DNA from: Candidatus Hydrogenedentota bacterium | GTDB lineage: Bacteria > Hydrogenedentota > Hydrogenedentia > Hydrogenedentales > SLHB01 | NCBI GenBank assembly: GCA_035416745.1 | Contig: DAOLNV010000001.1 | Span: forward strand, 223,434-287,433 | Reading direction: 5' to 3' | DNA length: 64,000 bases | Shown: one piece after another, positions 26,378-35,662 of the stretch | Layout of the letters: each line of letters opens with the position of its first letter | How positions within the stretch are numbered: position 1 is the first letter of the stretch | Made by a program: the position numbers and the translations under genes | Notes under the pieces: model-generated | What the model was told of the DNA's origin: nothing | Databases searched by the model: none | What the model saw: only the letters and a program-made list of their open reading frames with translations

Positions 26378-26713
26378 TTGAAACGCAAAAAAGAGCCCAC
26401 GAGCATACAGGAAGTGCTGGCGCAGTTGCGCCAGGAGACTGAACTGGGCCGCCAACTCGAGCAGGCCCAGATCTGGTCGCGCTGGCCCGAGATTGCGGGA
26501 ACCCGGCTCATGGAGCACGGGAGGCCCCACGCAGTGCGCGACAAGGTGCTCTATATCGAAGCCGACAGCCCGGTATGGATGCATCGGTTTGCCTATCGGA
26601 AGTGGGACCTCATACGCCGGATAAACGGGTTCGCGGGCCACGAATTGGTCTCCGACATCTTTCTGGTCCTTTCGGAGGACGCCAAAGATGCCACGTCACA
26701 AGATGGCGTATAG
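26378..26713 (+). CDS. DciA-like DUF721 protein
   Basis: The DUF721 family includes DciA, the helicase loader or operator of bacteria lacking DnaC/DnaI. A TTG at 26378 with TGGAGA upstream is the preferred start; the frame extends back into recF but without a site. The 111 residues show the core IWSRWPEIAGTRLMEHGRP, then VLYIEADSPVWMHRFAYRKW, matching the KH-like domain. Its position between recF and gyrB is where this gene sits in many genomes. The C-terminal disordered tail is short. Confidence 0.82.
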   Translation: MKRKKEPTSIQEVLAQLRQETELGRQLEQAQIWSRWPEIAGTRLMEHGRPHAVRDKVLYIEADSPVWMHRFAYRKWDLIRRINGFAGHELVSDIFLVLSEDAKDATSQDGV

Positions 26714-26749
26714 GGCCGGCACGGCAAACGCAAAATGTTGCGTATTTCT

Positions 26750-26778
26750 TTGATTTTCACCCCCTGATTTGATAGAAT
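26750..26778 (+). promoter_or_regulatory. Sigma-70 promoter for gyrB
   Basis: TTGATT at 26750-26755, a 17-base spacer and TAGAAT at 26773-26778 (5 of 6), in an AT-rich patch 56 bases before the gyrB start at 26834. Confidence 0.65.
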
Positions 26779-26833
26779 AGCTCGACGAAATTTCGGCCCC
26801 TCGGCCATGAGCGGGATTTGCGAGGTAAATTCA

Positions 26834-29239
26834 ATGACGAAAGATAGTTATGGCGCTGAATCCATTCAGGTGTTGGAAGGTCTGCAGGCGGTACGAAGAC
26901 GACCCGCGATGTACGTCGGCGACACCAATACGCGGGGACTTCATCATCTGGTCTACGAGGTGGTCGATAACAGCATAGACGAGGCCCTCAACGGCAATTG
27001 TACCAAGATTAGTGTCACCGTTCACATCGACAATAGCGTAAGCGTTGTAGACGATGGGCGCGGTATTCCCGTAGCCAATCATCCCAAGTATCGAAACAAG
27101 TCCGCCCTCGAAGTTGTGATGACGATGCTGCACGCGGGCGGCAAGTTCGACAATTCCAATTATAAGGTGGCTGGCGGGCTTCACGGAGTGGGCGTATCGT
27201 GCGTAAACGCCCTTTCGGAATGGTGCGAAGTCGAAGTCAGGCGCGAAGGTTATGTCCATTTCATGACCTTCAAACGGGGAGAGCCGCAGGGAAAACTCGA
27301 GCGAACCAAACGAGCCAAGGGCACGGGCACGCGCGTCACGTTCCGTCCCGACCCCGAAATCTTCGAGGTCTCCGAATTCAGTTCAGAGACTCTCTTGGCG
27401 CGCCTTCGCGAATTGGCGTTCTTGAACAAGGGCCTCAGAATCGCATTCGAAGATGAACGCGTCGACGATGAGCCGGTTGTGATGCAGTATAAGGGCGGCA
27501 TCATCGAGTATGTCGAATACCTGAACCGTAACCGGGAAGCCCTGCACCGGAAACCCGTCTATTTCGAGGCGCAGAAGGACCGCGTCCAGTGCGAGATCGC
27601 CCTGCAATACACGACGTCGTACTCCGAGACGGTGTCGAGTTTTGCGAACAACATCAATACCCACGAAGGCGGCACCCATCTAAGCGGTTTCAAAGCTGCC
27701 TTGACCAAGGCCCTCAACGACTATGCCCGGAAGAACAATCAATTCAAAAAGGCTGAGATGAGCATTTCGGGCGATGACTCGCGCGAAGGTCTGACGGCCA
27801 TCGTGTCCGTCCGCGTGCCCAATCCGCAGTTTGAAGGCCAGACCAAAATGAAACTGGGCAACAGCGAGGTCCAGGGCATCGTGAATTCCATCGTGTACGA
27901 GGGGCTGCAAACGTATTTCGAAGAAAACCCAACCGTTGCCAACCGCATTATTTCCAAAACGGTCGAGGCCGCGAGAGCCCGCGAAGCTGCCCGTAAAGCG
28001 CGCGATTTGACCCGTCGAAAGAGCGCGTTCGACAGTGGCGCCCTGCCCGGCAAACTTGCCGATTGTTCGGAAAAAGATCCGGCGTTGTGCGAATTGTTCA
28101 TCGTCGAGGGCGACAGCGCCGGCGGGTCTGCAAAACAGGGGCGCGACCGGCGGTACCAGGCCATACTCCCGCTCCGGGGCAAGATCCTGAACGTCGAAAA
28201 GGCCCGCGTCGACAGAATGTTGAACAACGCTGAGATTCGCGCGCTGATTACTGCTTTGGGCGTCGGTTTCGGCAAGGACGACTTCAAGATCGAGAACCTG
28301 CGTTACCACAAAGTCATTATCATGACAGACGCGGATGTGGACGGAGCACACATACGCACGTTGCTGCTGACCTTCTTTTACAGGCAGATGCCCGGTTTGA
28401 TCAAGCGCGGCCACCTCTACATTGCACAGCCGCCGCTGTTCCAGGTCAAACGAGGGAAAAAGGTCCAGTACCTCAATACCGAGGAGCAGATGGAGCGGTT
28501 CCTCCTCGAGAACGTCTTGGAAGATGTGAGTGTGACTGCGTCCAACGGCAGCCCGCGCTCAAACAAGGTCACGCTGAAGACGTTGGAAAAAGCTCTCCAG
28601 GCAGCCATCGAGCGCGACAGGATGTTTTCCCGGCTGGAGCGCGTGTACGGCGTTGAACGCGACGCCGCCGAAAAGGCACTGAAGCTGCCGCGTGAAAAAT
28701 GGATGGACCCGGCGAGCCTTTCCCAGAAGGACGTGCGAGACTTGTTTGCGGACGCCGAGATTATCGACACCGGCCAGGTCCAGGGAACACTTATCGAGAA
28801 CGGCAACGGGGGCGACAAAGAGCGCATCAAACGCGAGAAGGGGCAAGTGGACCTGGCGTTTCTGCGCAGTCACGAATTCTCGGTTCTATTGTCTGAGGCG
28901 GACGCCTTGTCCGCGATCGGCAGTCCGCCGTTTCGTGTCGAGCCCGCAAAGGAGGGGCAGCCCTTCGAAACCGATAGCCTTCTTCAATTGCGCGCGCATC
29001 TCCTTGAATTGGCTCAGAAAGGGCTTTCCATTCAGCGCTACAAGGGTCTCGGCGAGATGAACCCCGAGCAGCTTATGGAAACAACCATGAATCCGGACAG
29101 CCGCACCGTGTTGCGGGTCGAGGCGGAGGATGACACCGCGGCAGACGATATGTTCGTCACTCTTATGGGCGACATGGTTGAGCCGCGCAAGGCCTTCATC
29201 GAGAAACACGCGGCGGAGGTGCGCAACGTCGACACATGA
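26834..29239 (+). CDS. gyrB: DNA gyrase subunit B
   Basis: The ATPase subunit of DNA gyrase, which introduces negative supercoils with GyrA. The start at 26834 has GAGG nine bases upstream; the frame begins 27 bases earlier without one. The 801 residues include the GHKL ATPase motifs YEVVDNSIDEALNG, VVDDGRGIPV and GGLHGVGVSCVNALS. A TOPRIM domain follows, with VEGDSAGGSAKQGRD near residue 422 and the metal-binding TDADVDGAHI near residue 496. An insert of ~150 residues lies in the TOPRIM region before the conserved tail RYKGLGEMNPEQL, as in the longer Gram-negative (E. coli-like) GyrB. Confidence 0.98.
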   Translation: MTKDSYGAESIQVLEGLQAVRRRPAMYVGDTNTRGLHHLVYEVVDNSIDEALNGNCTKISVTVHIDNSVSVVDDGRGIPVANHPKYRNKSALEVVMTMLHAGGKFDNSNYKVAGGLHGVGVSCVNALSEWCEVEVRREGYVHFMTFKRGEPQGKLERTKRAKGTGTRVTFRPDPEIFEVSEFSSETLLARLRELAFLNKGLRIAFEDERVDDEPVVMQYKGGIIEYVEYLNRNREALHRKPVYFEAQKDRVQCEIALQYTTSYSETVSSFANNINTHEGGTHLSGFKAALTKALNDYARKNNQFKKAEMSISGDDSREGLTAIVSVRVPNPQFEGQTKMKLGNSEVQGIVNSIVYEGLQTYFEENPTVANRIISKTVEAARAREAARKARDLTRRKSAFDSGALPGKLADCSEKDPALCELFIVEGDSAGGSAKQGRDRRYQAILPLRGKILNVEKARVDRMLNNAEIRALITALGVGFGKDDFKIENLRYHKVIIMTDADVDGAHIRTLLLTFFYRQMPGLIKRGHLYIAQPPLFQVKRGKKVQYLNTEEQMERFLLENVLEDVSVTASNGSPRSNKVTLKTLEKALQAAIERDRMFSRLERVYGVERDAAEKALKLPREKWMDPASLSQKDVRDLFADAEIIDTGQVQGTLIENGNGGDKERIKREKGQVDLAFLRSHEFSVLLSEADALSAIGSPPFRVEPAKEGQPFETDSLLQLRAHLLELAQKGLSIQRYKGLGEMNPEQLMETTMNPDSRTVLRVEAEDDTAADDMFVTLMGDMVEPRKAFIEKHAAEVRNVDT

Positions 29240-29323
29240 TGACGGGACGCCAGTTTTCCTGGCGCTGCCGGTGACGGCCGGGGGTAAGCCCGATACATAC
29301 ACGGAAGACAGTCGAGGAGCACG

Positions 29324-31858
29324 ATGTACACACGTAACGAGAAGATAGTTCCTATCGCAATCGAAAGCGAGATGAAGACGTCCTTCATGGATTATTCCAT
29401 GAGCGTCATCGTCAGCCGTGCGTTGCCGGACGTGCGCGATGGCTTGAAGCCGGTCCATCGGCGGATTTTGTATACCATGCACGAGTTGGGGCTTGTGCAC
29501 AGCCGGGGATTCCGGAAATCCGCCGCTGTAGTCGGCGACACCATGGGTAAATACCATCCACACGGCGACTCGGCCATTTACGATACGCTGGTTCGTCTGG
29601 CACAGCCATGGAGCATGCGTTACCCCCTTGTGGAGGGACAGGGCAATTTCGGCTCGATCGACGGCGACAGTCCGGCGGCCATGCGGTACACCGAAACACG
29701 CATGGAAGCAATCACCGCGCAGATGCTCTCGGACATCGAGAAAGAGACCGTCAATATGGTGGCCAACTACGACGGCCGCTTGAAAGAGCCGACCGTATTG
29801 CCGTCGGCCATACCCAACCTGCTGGTTAACGGCTCGTATGGAATCGCTGTCGGCATGGCCACGAGCTGCCCGCCCCATAACCTGACCGAAGTGTGTGACG
29901 CCATCGTGTACCTTATCGATCACCCCGAAGCCACAAGCAAGGACTTGATGAAGTTCGTCAAAGGCCCGGATTTCCCCGGCGGGGGGATCATATGCGGCCG
30001 CGGCGGCATTGCCAAGGCGTACAGGACGGGCAACGGCCGGGTCACAGTGCGGGCGCGTGTAAACGTCGAGACGAACAAGAAGACGGGCAAGGAGAGCCTC
30101 ATTGTGACCGAGCTTCCGTATCAGGTCAACAAGGCTCGGTTAATTGAGAGCATCGCGGACCTGGTGCGCGCCAAGAAGATCGACGGGATTTCAGATCTTC
30201 GCGACGAATCCGATAAGGACGGCATGCGGGTCGTCATCGAGATTCGTAAGGGCGACGAGCCGCAGGTTATTCTCAACCAGTTGTTCAAGTTCACTCAGTT
30301 ACAGGATACGGCCAGCATCAATCTGCTGGCCCTGGTCAACAATTCGCCGCGCCTCCTTTCCTTGCGGGAGATGGTGTATCACTACGCCGAGCACCGGGCG
30401 GAGATTGTTGAACGCCGCACCCGCTACGACCTGGACCAGGCCGAAAAGCGCGCACACATTCTGGAAGGCCTTCTGAAGGCCATCGACAACATCGACGAAG
30501 TCATCGCTATTATCCGGGGTTCCGCGGACGCACAAGACGCGCAGAACGCCTTGATGAAGCGGTTCACCTTCAGTGAGGCACAAGCCGGCGCCATCCTCGC
30601 CATGCGCCTGCGCCGTTTGACTGGCTTGGAGCGCGAGGAATTGGAGAAGGAATACGCGGAACTGCTCAAGGAGATCGAGCGGCTTCGCAACATCCTCTCG
30701 AGCGAAAAGACCATCAAGGCGGAGGTCCGGAGGGAGATTCTGGAGACAAAGCAACAGTACGGCGACAAACGGCGTACGCAGATCCTGGATGAGGTCTCTG
30801 AGTTCAGCGTGGAAGACCTGATCGCTGACGAGATGATGGTCGTAACCGTCTCGAATGCCGGCTACATCAAGCGGCTTCCCGTGAGCACGTACCGCAAACA
30901 ACGGCGCGGCGGCAAAGGGATCACCGGGATGGAGACCAAGGAAGAGGACTTCGTCCGCGACCTGTTCATCGCGTCCACACACCAATACATGCTCTTTTTC
31001 AGCAATGCGGGACGCGTTTATTGGCGGAAGGTGCATGAGTTGCCGCGGGCCGGCCGCACGGCGCGCGGCCGCGCCATCGTGAACCTCCTCGAGTTGTCGG
31101 GGGGAGAACTCATTACCGCTTGTCTTCCCGTGCGCGACCTGAAGGAAGAGGGCAAGAACGTTTTCATGGTGACCAAGATGGGCACGGTGAAGAAGACGAT
31201 TCTGAAGGCGTTCAGCAATCCTCGCGCGACAGGCATCATCGCCATCGATATTGACCAGGGCGACGAACTGATCGACGTGCAGATCACCAACGGCGACGAC
31301 AACATCCTGCTCGCTACCGCTCAGGGGAAGGCAATCCGCTTCCCCGAAAAGGACGTCCGCTCCATGGGGCGTACCGCGCGCGGCGTCGTCGGCATTCGCA
31401 TGGAAAAGGGCGATTCCGTTATTGGCATGTCGCTGGCCGCGGACGAGAGCACCGTCCTGACGGTTACCGAAAACGGATACGGCAAACGCACAAAGGTGGG
31501 CGAGTACCGGTTGCAGCACCGGGGCGGCCAGGGCATCATCAACATAAAGACCTCCGAACGAAACGGGAAGGTGATCGGAATGTTGACCGTCGATGACAAC
31601 GACGAGATCGTACTGGTAAGCACCGATGGCATCGTGATGCGCTGCGGAGTCAGGGGTATCCGCACCATCGGCCGCAACACACAAGGCGTCAAAGTGATGA
31701 CACCGCGTCCCGGCGCCAAGGTCAGCGCCGTGGCCAAAGCTGTTGCCGAGACCAAGGAACAGCAGATAACCGATGTCGAAACCGCCGGAACCGAAGCCGA
31801 AAACGGCGCCGGCGACAGCGATACCGAAGAATTCACCGCCCCAGACGAGGAAGAATAG
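29324..31858 (+). CDS. gyrA: DNA gyrase subunit A
   Basis: The breakage-reunion subunit of gyrase. The ATG follows GAGGAGCACG, 84 bases after gyrB. The 844 residues contain the catalytic Tyr122 in AAMRYTETRM. Ser83 and Asp87 in KYHPHGDSAIYD keep the quinolone-sensitive residues of E. coli numbering. The GyrA box QRRGGKG (RKQRRGGKGITGM), needed for DNA wrapping, distinguishes it from ParC, and the C-terminal beta-pinwheel repeats are complete. The last ~50 residues are acidic (AGDSDTEEFTAPDEEE), as in E. coli GyrA. No parC/parE was seen. Confidence 0.98.
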   Translation: MYTRNEKIVPIAIESEMKTSFMDYSMSVIVSRALPDVRDGLKPVHRRILYTMHELGLVHSRGFRKSAAVVGDTMGKYHPHGDSAIYDTLVRLAQPWSMRYPLVEGQGNFGSIDGDSPAAMRYTETRMEAITAQMLSDIEKETVNMVANYDGRLKEPTVLPSAIPNLLVNGSYGIAVGMATSCPPHNLTEVCDAIVYLIDHPEATSKDLMKFVKGPDFPGGGIICGRGGIAKAYRTGNGRVTVRARVNVETNKKTGKESLIVTELPYQVNKARLIESIADLVRAKKIDGISDLRDESDKDGMRVVIEIRKGDEPQVILNQLFKFTQLQDTASINLLALVNNSPRLLSLREMVYHYAEHRAEIVERRTRYDLDQAEKRAHILEGLLKAIDNIDEVIAIIRGSADAQDAQNALMKRFTFSEAQAGAILAMRLRRLTGLEREELEKEYAELLKEIERLRNILSSEKTIKAEVRREILETKQQYGDKRRTQILDEVSEFSVEDLIADEMMVVTVSNAGYIKRLPVSTYRKQRRGGKGITGMETKEEDFVRDLFIASTHQYMLFFSNAGRVYWRKVHELPRAGRTARGRAIVNLLELSGGELITACLPVRDLKEEGKNVFMVTKMGTVKKTILKAFSNPRATGIIAIDIDQGDELIDVQITNGDDNILLATAQGKAIRFPEKDVRSMGRTARGVVGIRMEKGDSVIGMSLAADESTVLTVTENGYGKRTKVGEYRLQHRGGQGIINIKTSERNGKVIGMLTVDDNDEIVLVSTDGIVMRCGVRGIRTIGRNTQGVKVMTPRPGAKVSAVAKAVAETKEQQITDVETAGTEAENGAGDSDTEEFTAPDEEE

Positions 31859-32117
31859 CTGACAGGCCGATGCTGTGATGGCGAAAGCATCGCATCGCCA
31901 GCGGCCGGCGCGGTCCAGTACAGTGGAGTGGCCAGGGTTCCTGTTTTTGAATAAGGGAGGGTGTGAGCCATCTTCGAATCCAGGTCTGGAAAGTATGCGT
32001 ATTCCCGTGTTGCTGGGAAGGCGGGCCGCGGCAATTCTTGTGAACTCTGCAGGATGACGGCTCTTTCCGCGAGGCGTTCATACGGTCGGTTTTCTCGGAT
32101 AGTCGGGGAGGGGACCC

Positions 32118-33593
32118 ATGTCTGACGACGCCGCGCCGGAACTCCCGAATCCTGAAGGGGCCCCTGCTGTCCCGAAGGCGCCTCCACGTTCCCTGAAGCG
32201 GTTGGCCATACGAGGTTCCGTCTGGACGTTTGCCGGTTACGGCATCAGTCAGGTGATTCGGCTCGGTGGCAATCTGATCCTGACGCGGCTCTTGTTTCCC
32301 GAGGCCTTTGGGGTGATGGCCCTGGTCAACGTGTTCCTGACGGGGTTGGCCATGTTCAGCGATCTTGGTCTTTCCCCGAGCATCGTTCAGAGCCCTCGCG
32401 GAGAGGACGCGGATTTTTTGCGGACCGCTTGGACCATCCAAGTGATGCGAGGGGCGGTCCTCTGGCTGGGCGCATTGGCTATAAGTCTTCCTGCAGCAAG
32501 CTTTTACGACGAGCCTGCGCTCGCGAGGTTCTTGCCAATCGCTGGGTTCACTCTTTTCATCGCCGGGCTCGAATCCACCAACTTTCTTCTTTTGCAGCGG
32601 CACCTGAATGTGATGATTCAGACGGCCTTGGATATTGGTGTGCAACTGGTGAGTCTGCTCGTGAGCATAATGGGAACGCTCGTCTGGCGCGGCGCAATCG
32701 AGCAGCGCAACCTGGAAAGGGTCTTGCGTGTTCTGTTCGAGGGACAAGTTCTTGCGGATGAGGCCGTCGGTACGTCCTATCTTTGGGGCGGCATCTGGGC
32801 GTTGATTATCGGAACGCTTGTAGGTCGCGCCTTACGCATGTTTGTCACTTTTTCTTTGCCGGGGCCGCGTATGGGGCTCTCACTTCGGAAAGAGCATGTA
32901 CACGAATTGATTCACTTCGGGAAATGGATATTCCTGGCGAGTATTCTTACATTTTTCGTCAATTCGTCTGATCGACCCGTGCTGGCGAAGTTCATGGATC
33001 CCGCCCAACTTGGGGTATATAGCATCGGTATGAATTTTCCCAACGTGGTACAAGGGGTGTTATACGGGATTGCTGGGCGGGTGCTCTTCCCCGTTTATGC
33101 TGAATTGGCGCGGGAGCGCCCCGAACATCTGCGAAGCCGTATGATTCGCGTACGCTTTTCCCTTGCGTGTGTTACCTTGCCTATTCTTTGGGTCATGGTG
33201 GTCTTGGGCCCGCAGCTCATCGATTTCCTCTACGATGATCGATATAGAGAAGCCGGTGTGTTCATGCAAGTACTGGCGGGAGGCACAATCGTTATAGTTC
33301 TGATGAACCCGATTGAAGCCATCTTTCTTTCTGTTGGAAACTCTCGTGGGCACTGTGTGATGTTGATAAGCCGTTCTGTGCTGTTTGTCGTGTCCATGGC
33401 CGTGGGGGGCTACTTCTATGGCGCGTACGGCATCGTCTGGGGCGTGGCAATCGGGCCAGCACTCAATTATCCTTTTCTGGTGTTGCTTACGCGCAAGTAC
33501 GGGGCATGGACACCCCTGTTTGATGCTGCGTGCGTAAGCGTATCGGCCGTGGTTATCATTTTGGGCCTCTGGATAAAGATCTCAATCATGTGA
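32118..33593 (+). CDS. Polysaccharide flippase (Wzx/MATE-like)
   Basis: An integral membrane protein of 491 residues in the oligosaccharide flippase superfamily, which moves lipid-linked repeat units across the inner membrane. GGGGAGGGGACC precedes the ATG. After a cytosolic Pro-rich N-terminus, GSVWTFAGYGISQVIRLGGN and NLILTRLLFPEAFGVMALVN match the first helices of the family, and about 12 further hydrophobic helices follow. A polar insert of ~35 residues (RGAIEQRNLERVLRVLFEGQ and on) between two helices near residue 200 is unusual. It opens the surface-polysaccharide cluster. Confidence 0.88.
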   Translation: MSDDAAPELPNPEGAPAVPKAPPRSLKRLAIRGSVWTFAGYGISQVIRLGGNLILTRLLFPEAFGVMALVNVFLTGLAMFSDLGLSPSIVQSPRGEDADFLRTAWTIQVMRGAVLWLGALAISLPAASFYDEPALARFLPIAGFTLFIAGLESTNFLLLQRHLNVMIQTALDIGVQLVSLLVSIMGTLVWRGAIEQRNLERVLRVLFEGQVLADEAVGTSYLWGGIWALIIGTLVGRALRMFVTFSLPGPRMGLSLRKEHVHELIHFGKWIFLASILTFFVNSSDRPVLAKFMDPAQLGVYSIGMNFPNVVQGVLYGIAGRVLFPVYAELARERPEHLRSRMIRVRFSLACVTLPILWVMVVLGPQLIDFLYDDRYREAGVFMQVLAGGTIVIVLMNPIEAIFLSVGNSRGHCVMLISRSVLFVVSMAVGGYFYGAYGIVWGVAIGPALNYPFLVLLTRKYGAWTPLFDAACVSVSAVVIILGLWIKISIM

Positions 33594-33657
33594 GGTGAGG
33601 AAGTTTGGTTACGACCAAGGCCTCAACAGCGTTCGGCAAGGAAGGGCAGCCGGCACA

Positions 33658-34136
33658 ATGCGAATAACGTTTGTGTATCCCGGCATGACCGGGAACTTGA
33701 TCGGCGTGCCGCCGGTTACGGGGAAGCTGCCCCTCTCGTCTCGAAGCGAGCACTCCAAACCCCGCGACAGGAAGACCTCAAGCACATTTACGACTCATGT
33801 GATTCGGGGCTTTTTCCCAGCCGGACAGAGTGGTTCGGCTTGCTCATTCTGGAAGCAATGGCATGCCGCATACCTGTTATCGGAACTCCCGCGGGCGCCG
33901 CGCCCGAGCTTCTGGGGTTTGGCGGCGCCGTGCTCGTTGAGTATGACAATGTCGTCGCGATGGCCGATGCCATTCTTCACGTAACAGGGTTGTCGGAAGA
34001 AGAATGGCGCGAAATGCCACGTATGGCGCGTGAAGCCGCTGAGCGCTATAGTTGGCATGATGCTACCCTGAGATTTGCGGATGCGTTGCGGCAGGCTGTC
34101 GATCGTTCACGCAATGCGCAATATAGAGGAGCCTAG
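33658..34136 (+). pseudogene. GT4-family glycosyltransferase, internally deleted
   Basis: One frame starts MRITFVYPGMTGNLIGVPP, a normal GT4 N-terminus, and then turns into nonsense. In another frame, from ~33735, the typical C-terminal domain reads QTPRQEDLKHIYDSCDSGLF, then EWFGLLILEAMACRIPVIGT (the E-x7-E donor-binding motif), and runs to a TAG at 34134-34136. Together the two pieces make ~150 residues, against ~370 for an intact enzyme. The middle, including the rest of the N-terminal Rossmann domain, is missing. It follows the flippase by about 65 bases and presumably once worked in the same cluster. Confidence 0.75.
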
Positions 34137-34142
34137 CCTTTT

Positions 34143-35552
34143 ATGCAGGCTACCCACGGCGGGAATGCGTTGGTTGGGATTGCCCTGTTTGGCTGGATCC
34201 CACTCGTGTTGTTGCTTTTCGCACTGCTGCCTCCCCGGCGCGCGGCCCTGCTCGGCTTTTTAGGGGGGTGGATGTTTCTTCCCTGCGGCGGGTATGAAAT
34301 CAAGTTCTTTCCCGAGTACAACAAGACGAGCGCCGTTTGTATCGGGATTTTTCTCGCCACCTTGATATTCGATACGGGGCGAATTACGCGTTTCAGGTTT
34401 CATTGGCTCGACCTATTCCCGGTCATGTCATGCGTAGTCCCGTTTTTTTCGTCGCTTTCAAATGGTCTGGGAGCATACGACGGGTTTTCTTCCGTTGCGA
34501 GCGAGATGACTATCTGGATGTTTCCTTACCTGATCGGCAGACTTTATTTCACAGATTTCCGAAGCATGAACGAACTGATTCTGGCAATTTTCATTGCTGG
34601 GATGGTTTATGCACCGTTTTGTCTTTTCGAGATTCGCTTCAGTCCCAACCTCCATTATTGGGTTTATGGATTTCAGCAATCACCGTTCGTCACAAGGTTC
34701 CGCCTCGGGGGTTTCCGGCCCACGGTCTTCATGAGAACCGGTTTGATGCTTTCCTTGTTTATGGGATTTACCGCATTGAGCGGGTTTGGGCTTTGGATTT
34801 CCAGAGCGAAGGAAGATTTCCTCGGGTTGCCTCTTTGGGTGTCCGTGGCCGCGCTTGCGGCAACCACGGTCCTGTGCAAATCAACGGGGGCCCTTCTACT
34901 TGTATTTGTTGGATTGATCTCGTTACTAGCGGTGAAATACCTGAGAACCAGCTTGCCTGTGATAATGCTTGCCTGTGCCACAATTATGTATATTATCATT
35001 CGCGGCAGCGGCTTGTGGTCGGGCACGGAACTGGTCGATGTGGCTTCGGCCACCGTGGGCCAGGAAAGAGCCGATTCATTAGGCCTTCGAATTGTGAACG
35101 AAACCGCTCTTGCGGAACGGGCGAGAGAACACCTATTACTTGGATGGGGCGGCTGGGGCGATAGCCGCATAGTGGATGAAGAAGGTCGCGATACAAGCAT
35201 CACGGACGGTTACTGGATAATCGTATTCGGCACCCGTGGGGCGCTCGGCCTCACAGCCTTCCTCGGCACAGTCTTGGGGCCTGCTTTGTTTCTTCCCTAT
35301 CGAATCTCCGGAAAGAACTGGATGTTTCCCGCGATAGCCCCAGCTGCTATCGGAGCACTAATCCTTTGCTTATGGATGCTCGACTGCATTCCAAATGCTA
35401 TGTTCAATCCGATTTACCTTGTGGTCGCCGGGGGACTGGCTGGGTTTCGGAGAGTTGGTGTGCCACGCGCTCAAGAGGTCCGGGTGCCCACAAGACCGTT
35501 GAAATACGCGGCCAGGCATCCCGGCGGCGCAACAAACGCTGAGCACACTTGA
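34143..35552 (+). CDS. O-antigen ligase/polymerase-like membrane protein
   Basis: A 469-residue membrane protein with about ten helices, starting ALVGIALFGWIPLVLLLFAL. A large loop near residue 330, LLLGWGGWGDSRIVDEEG followed by SITDGYWIIVFGTRG, resembles the O-antigen ligase/Wzy domain (PF04932-type), where polar residues in the periplasmic loop bind the glycan. Two conserved arginines sit in VGQERADSLGLR just before it. It would polymerise or transfer repeat units exported by the flippase. It starts six bases after the broken glycosyltransferase stop, with a weakly spaced GAGGAG site. Confidence 0.75.
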   Translation: MQATHGGNALVGIALFGWIPLVLLLFALLPPRRAALLGFLGGWMFLPCGGYEIKFFPEYNKTSAVCIGIFLATLIFDTGRITRFRFHWLDLFPVMSCVVPFFSSLSNGLGAYDGFSSVASEMTIWMFPYLIGRLYFTDFRSMNELILAIFIAGMVYAPFCLFEIRFSPNLHYWVYGFQQSPFVTRFRLGGFRPTVFMRTGLMLSLFMGFTALSGFGLWISRAKEDFLGLPLWVSVAALAATTVLCKSTGALLLVFVGLISLLAVKYLRTSLPVIMLACATIMYIIIRGSGLWSGTELVDVASATVGQERADSLGLRIVNETALAERAREHLLLGWGGWGDSRIVDEEGRDTSITDGYWIIVFGTRGALGLTAFLGTVLGPALFLPYRISGKNWMFPAIAPAAIGALILCLWMLDCIPNAMFNPIYLVVAGGLAGFRRVGVPRAQEVRVPTRPLKYAARHPGGATNAEHT

Positions 35553-35662
35553 ATCTATCCGATCAGCACGAACATAATCTGATCGACGGTTCCTACACGT
35601 CTTGATCATTGCCTGCCCAATGCCGGAACCGTTTAAGGGGTACTCTTATAGGGGCGGAATGA

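Noticed and set aside
30299..31684. A 461-codon open frame on the minus strand
   Set aside because: It is antisense to gyrA, whose motifs are certain.
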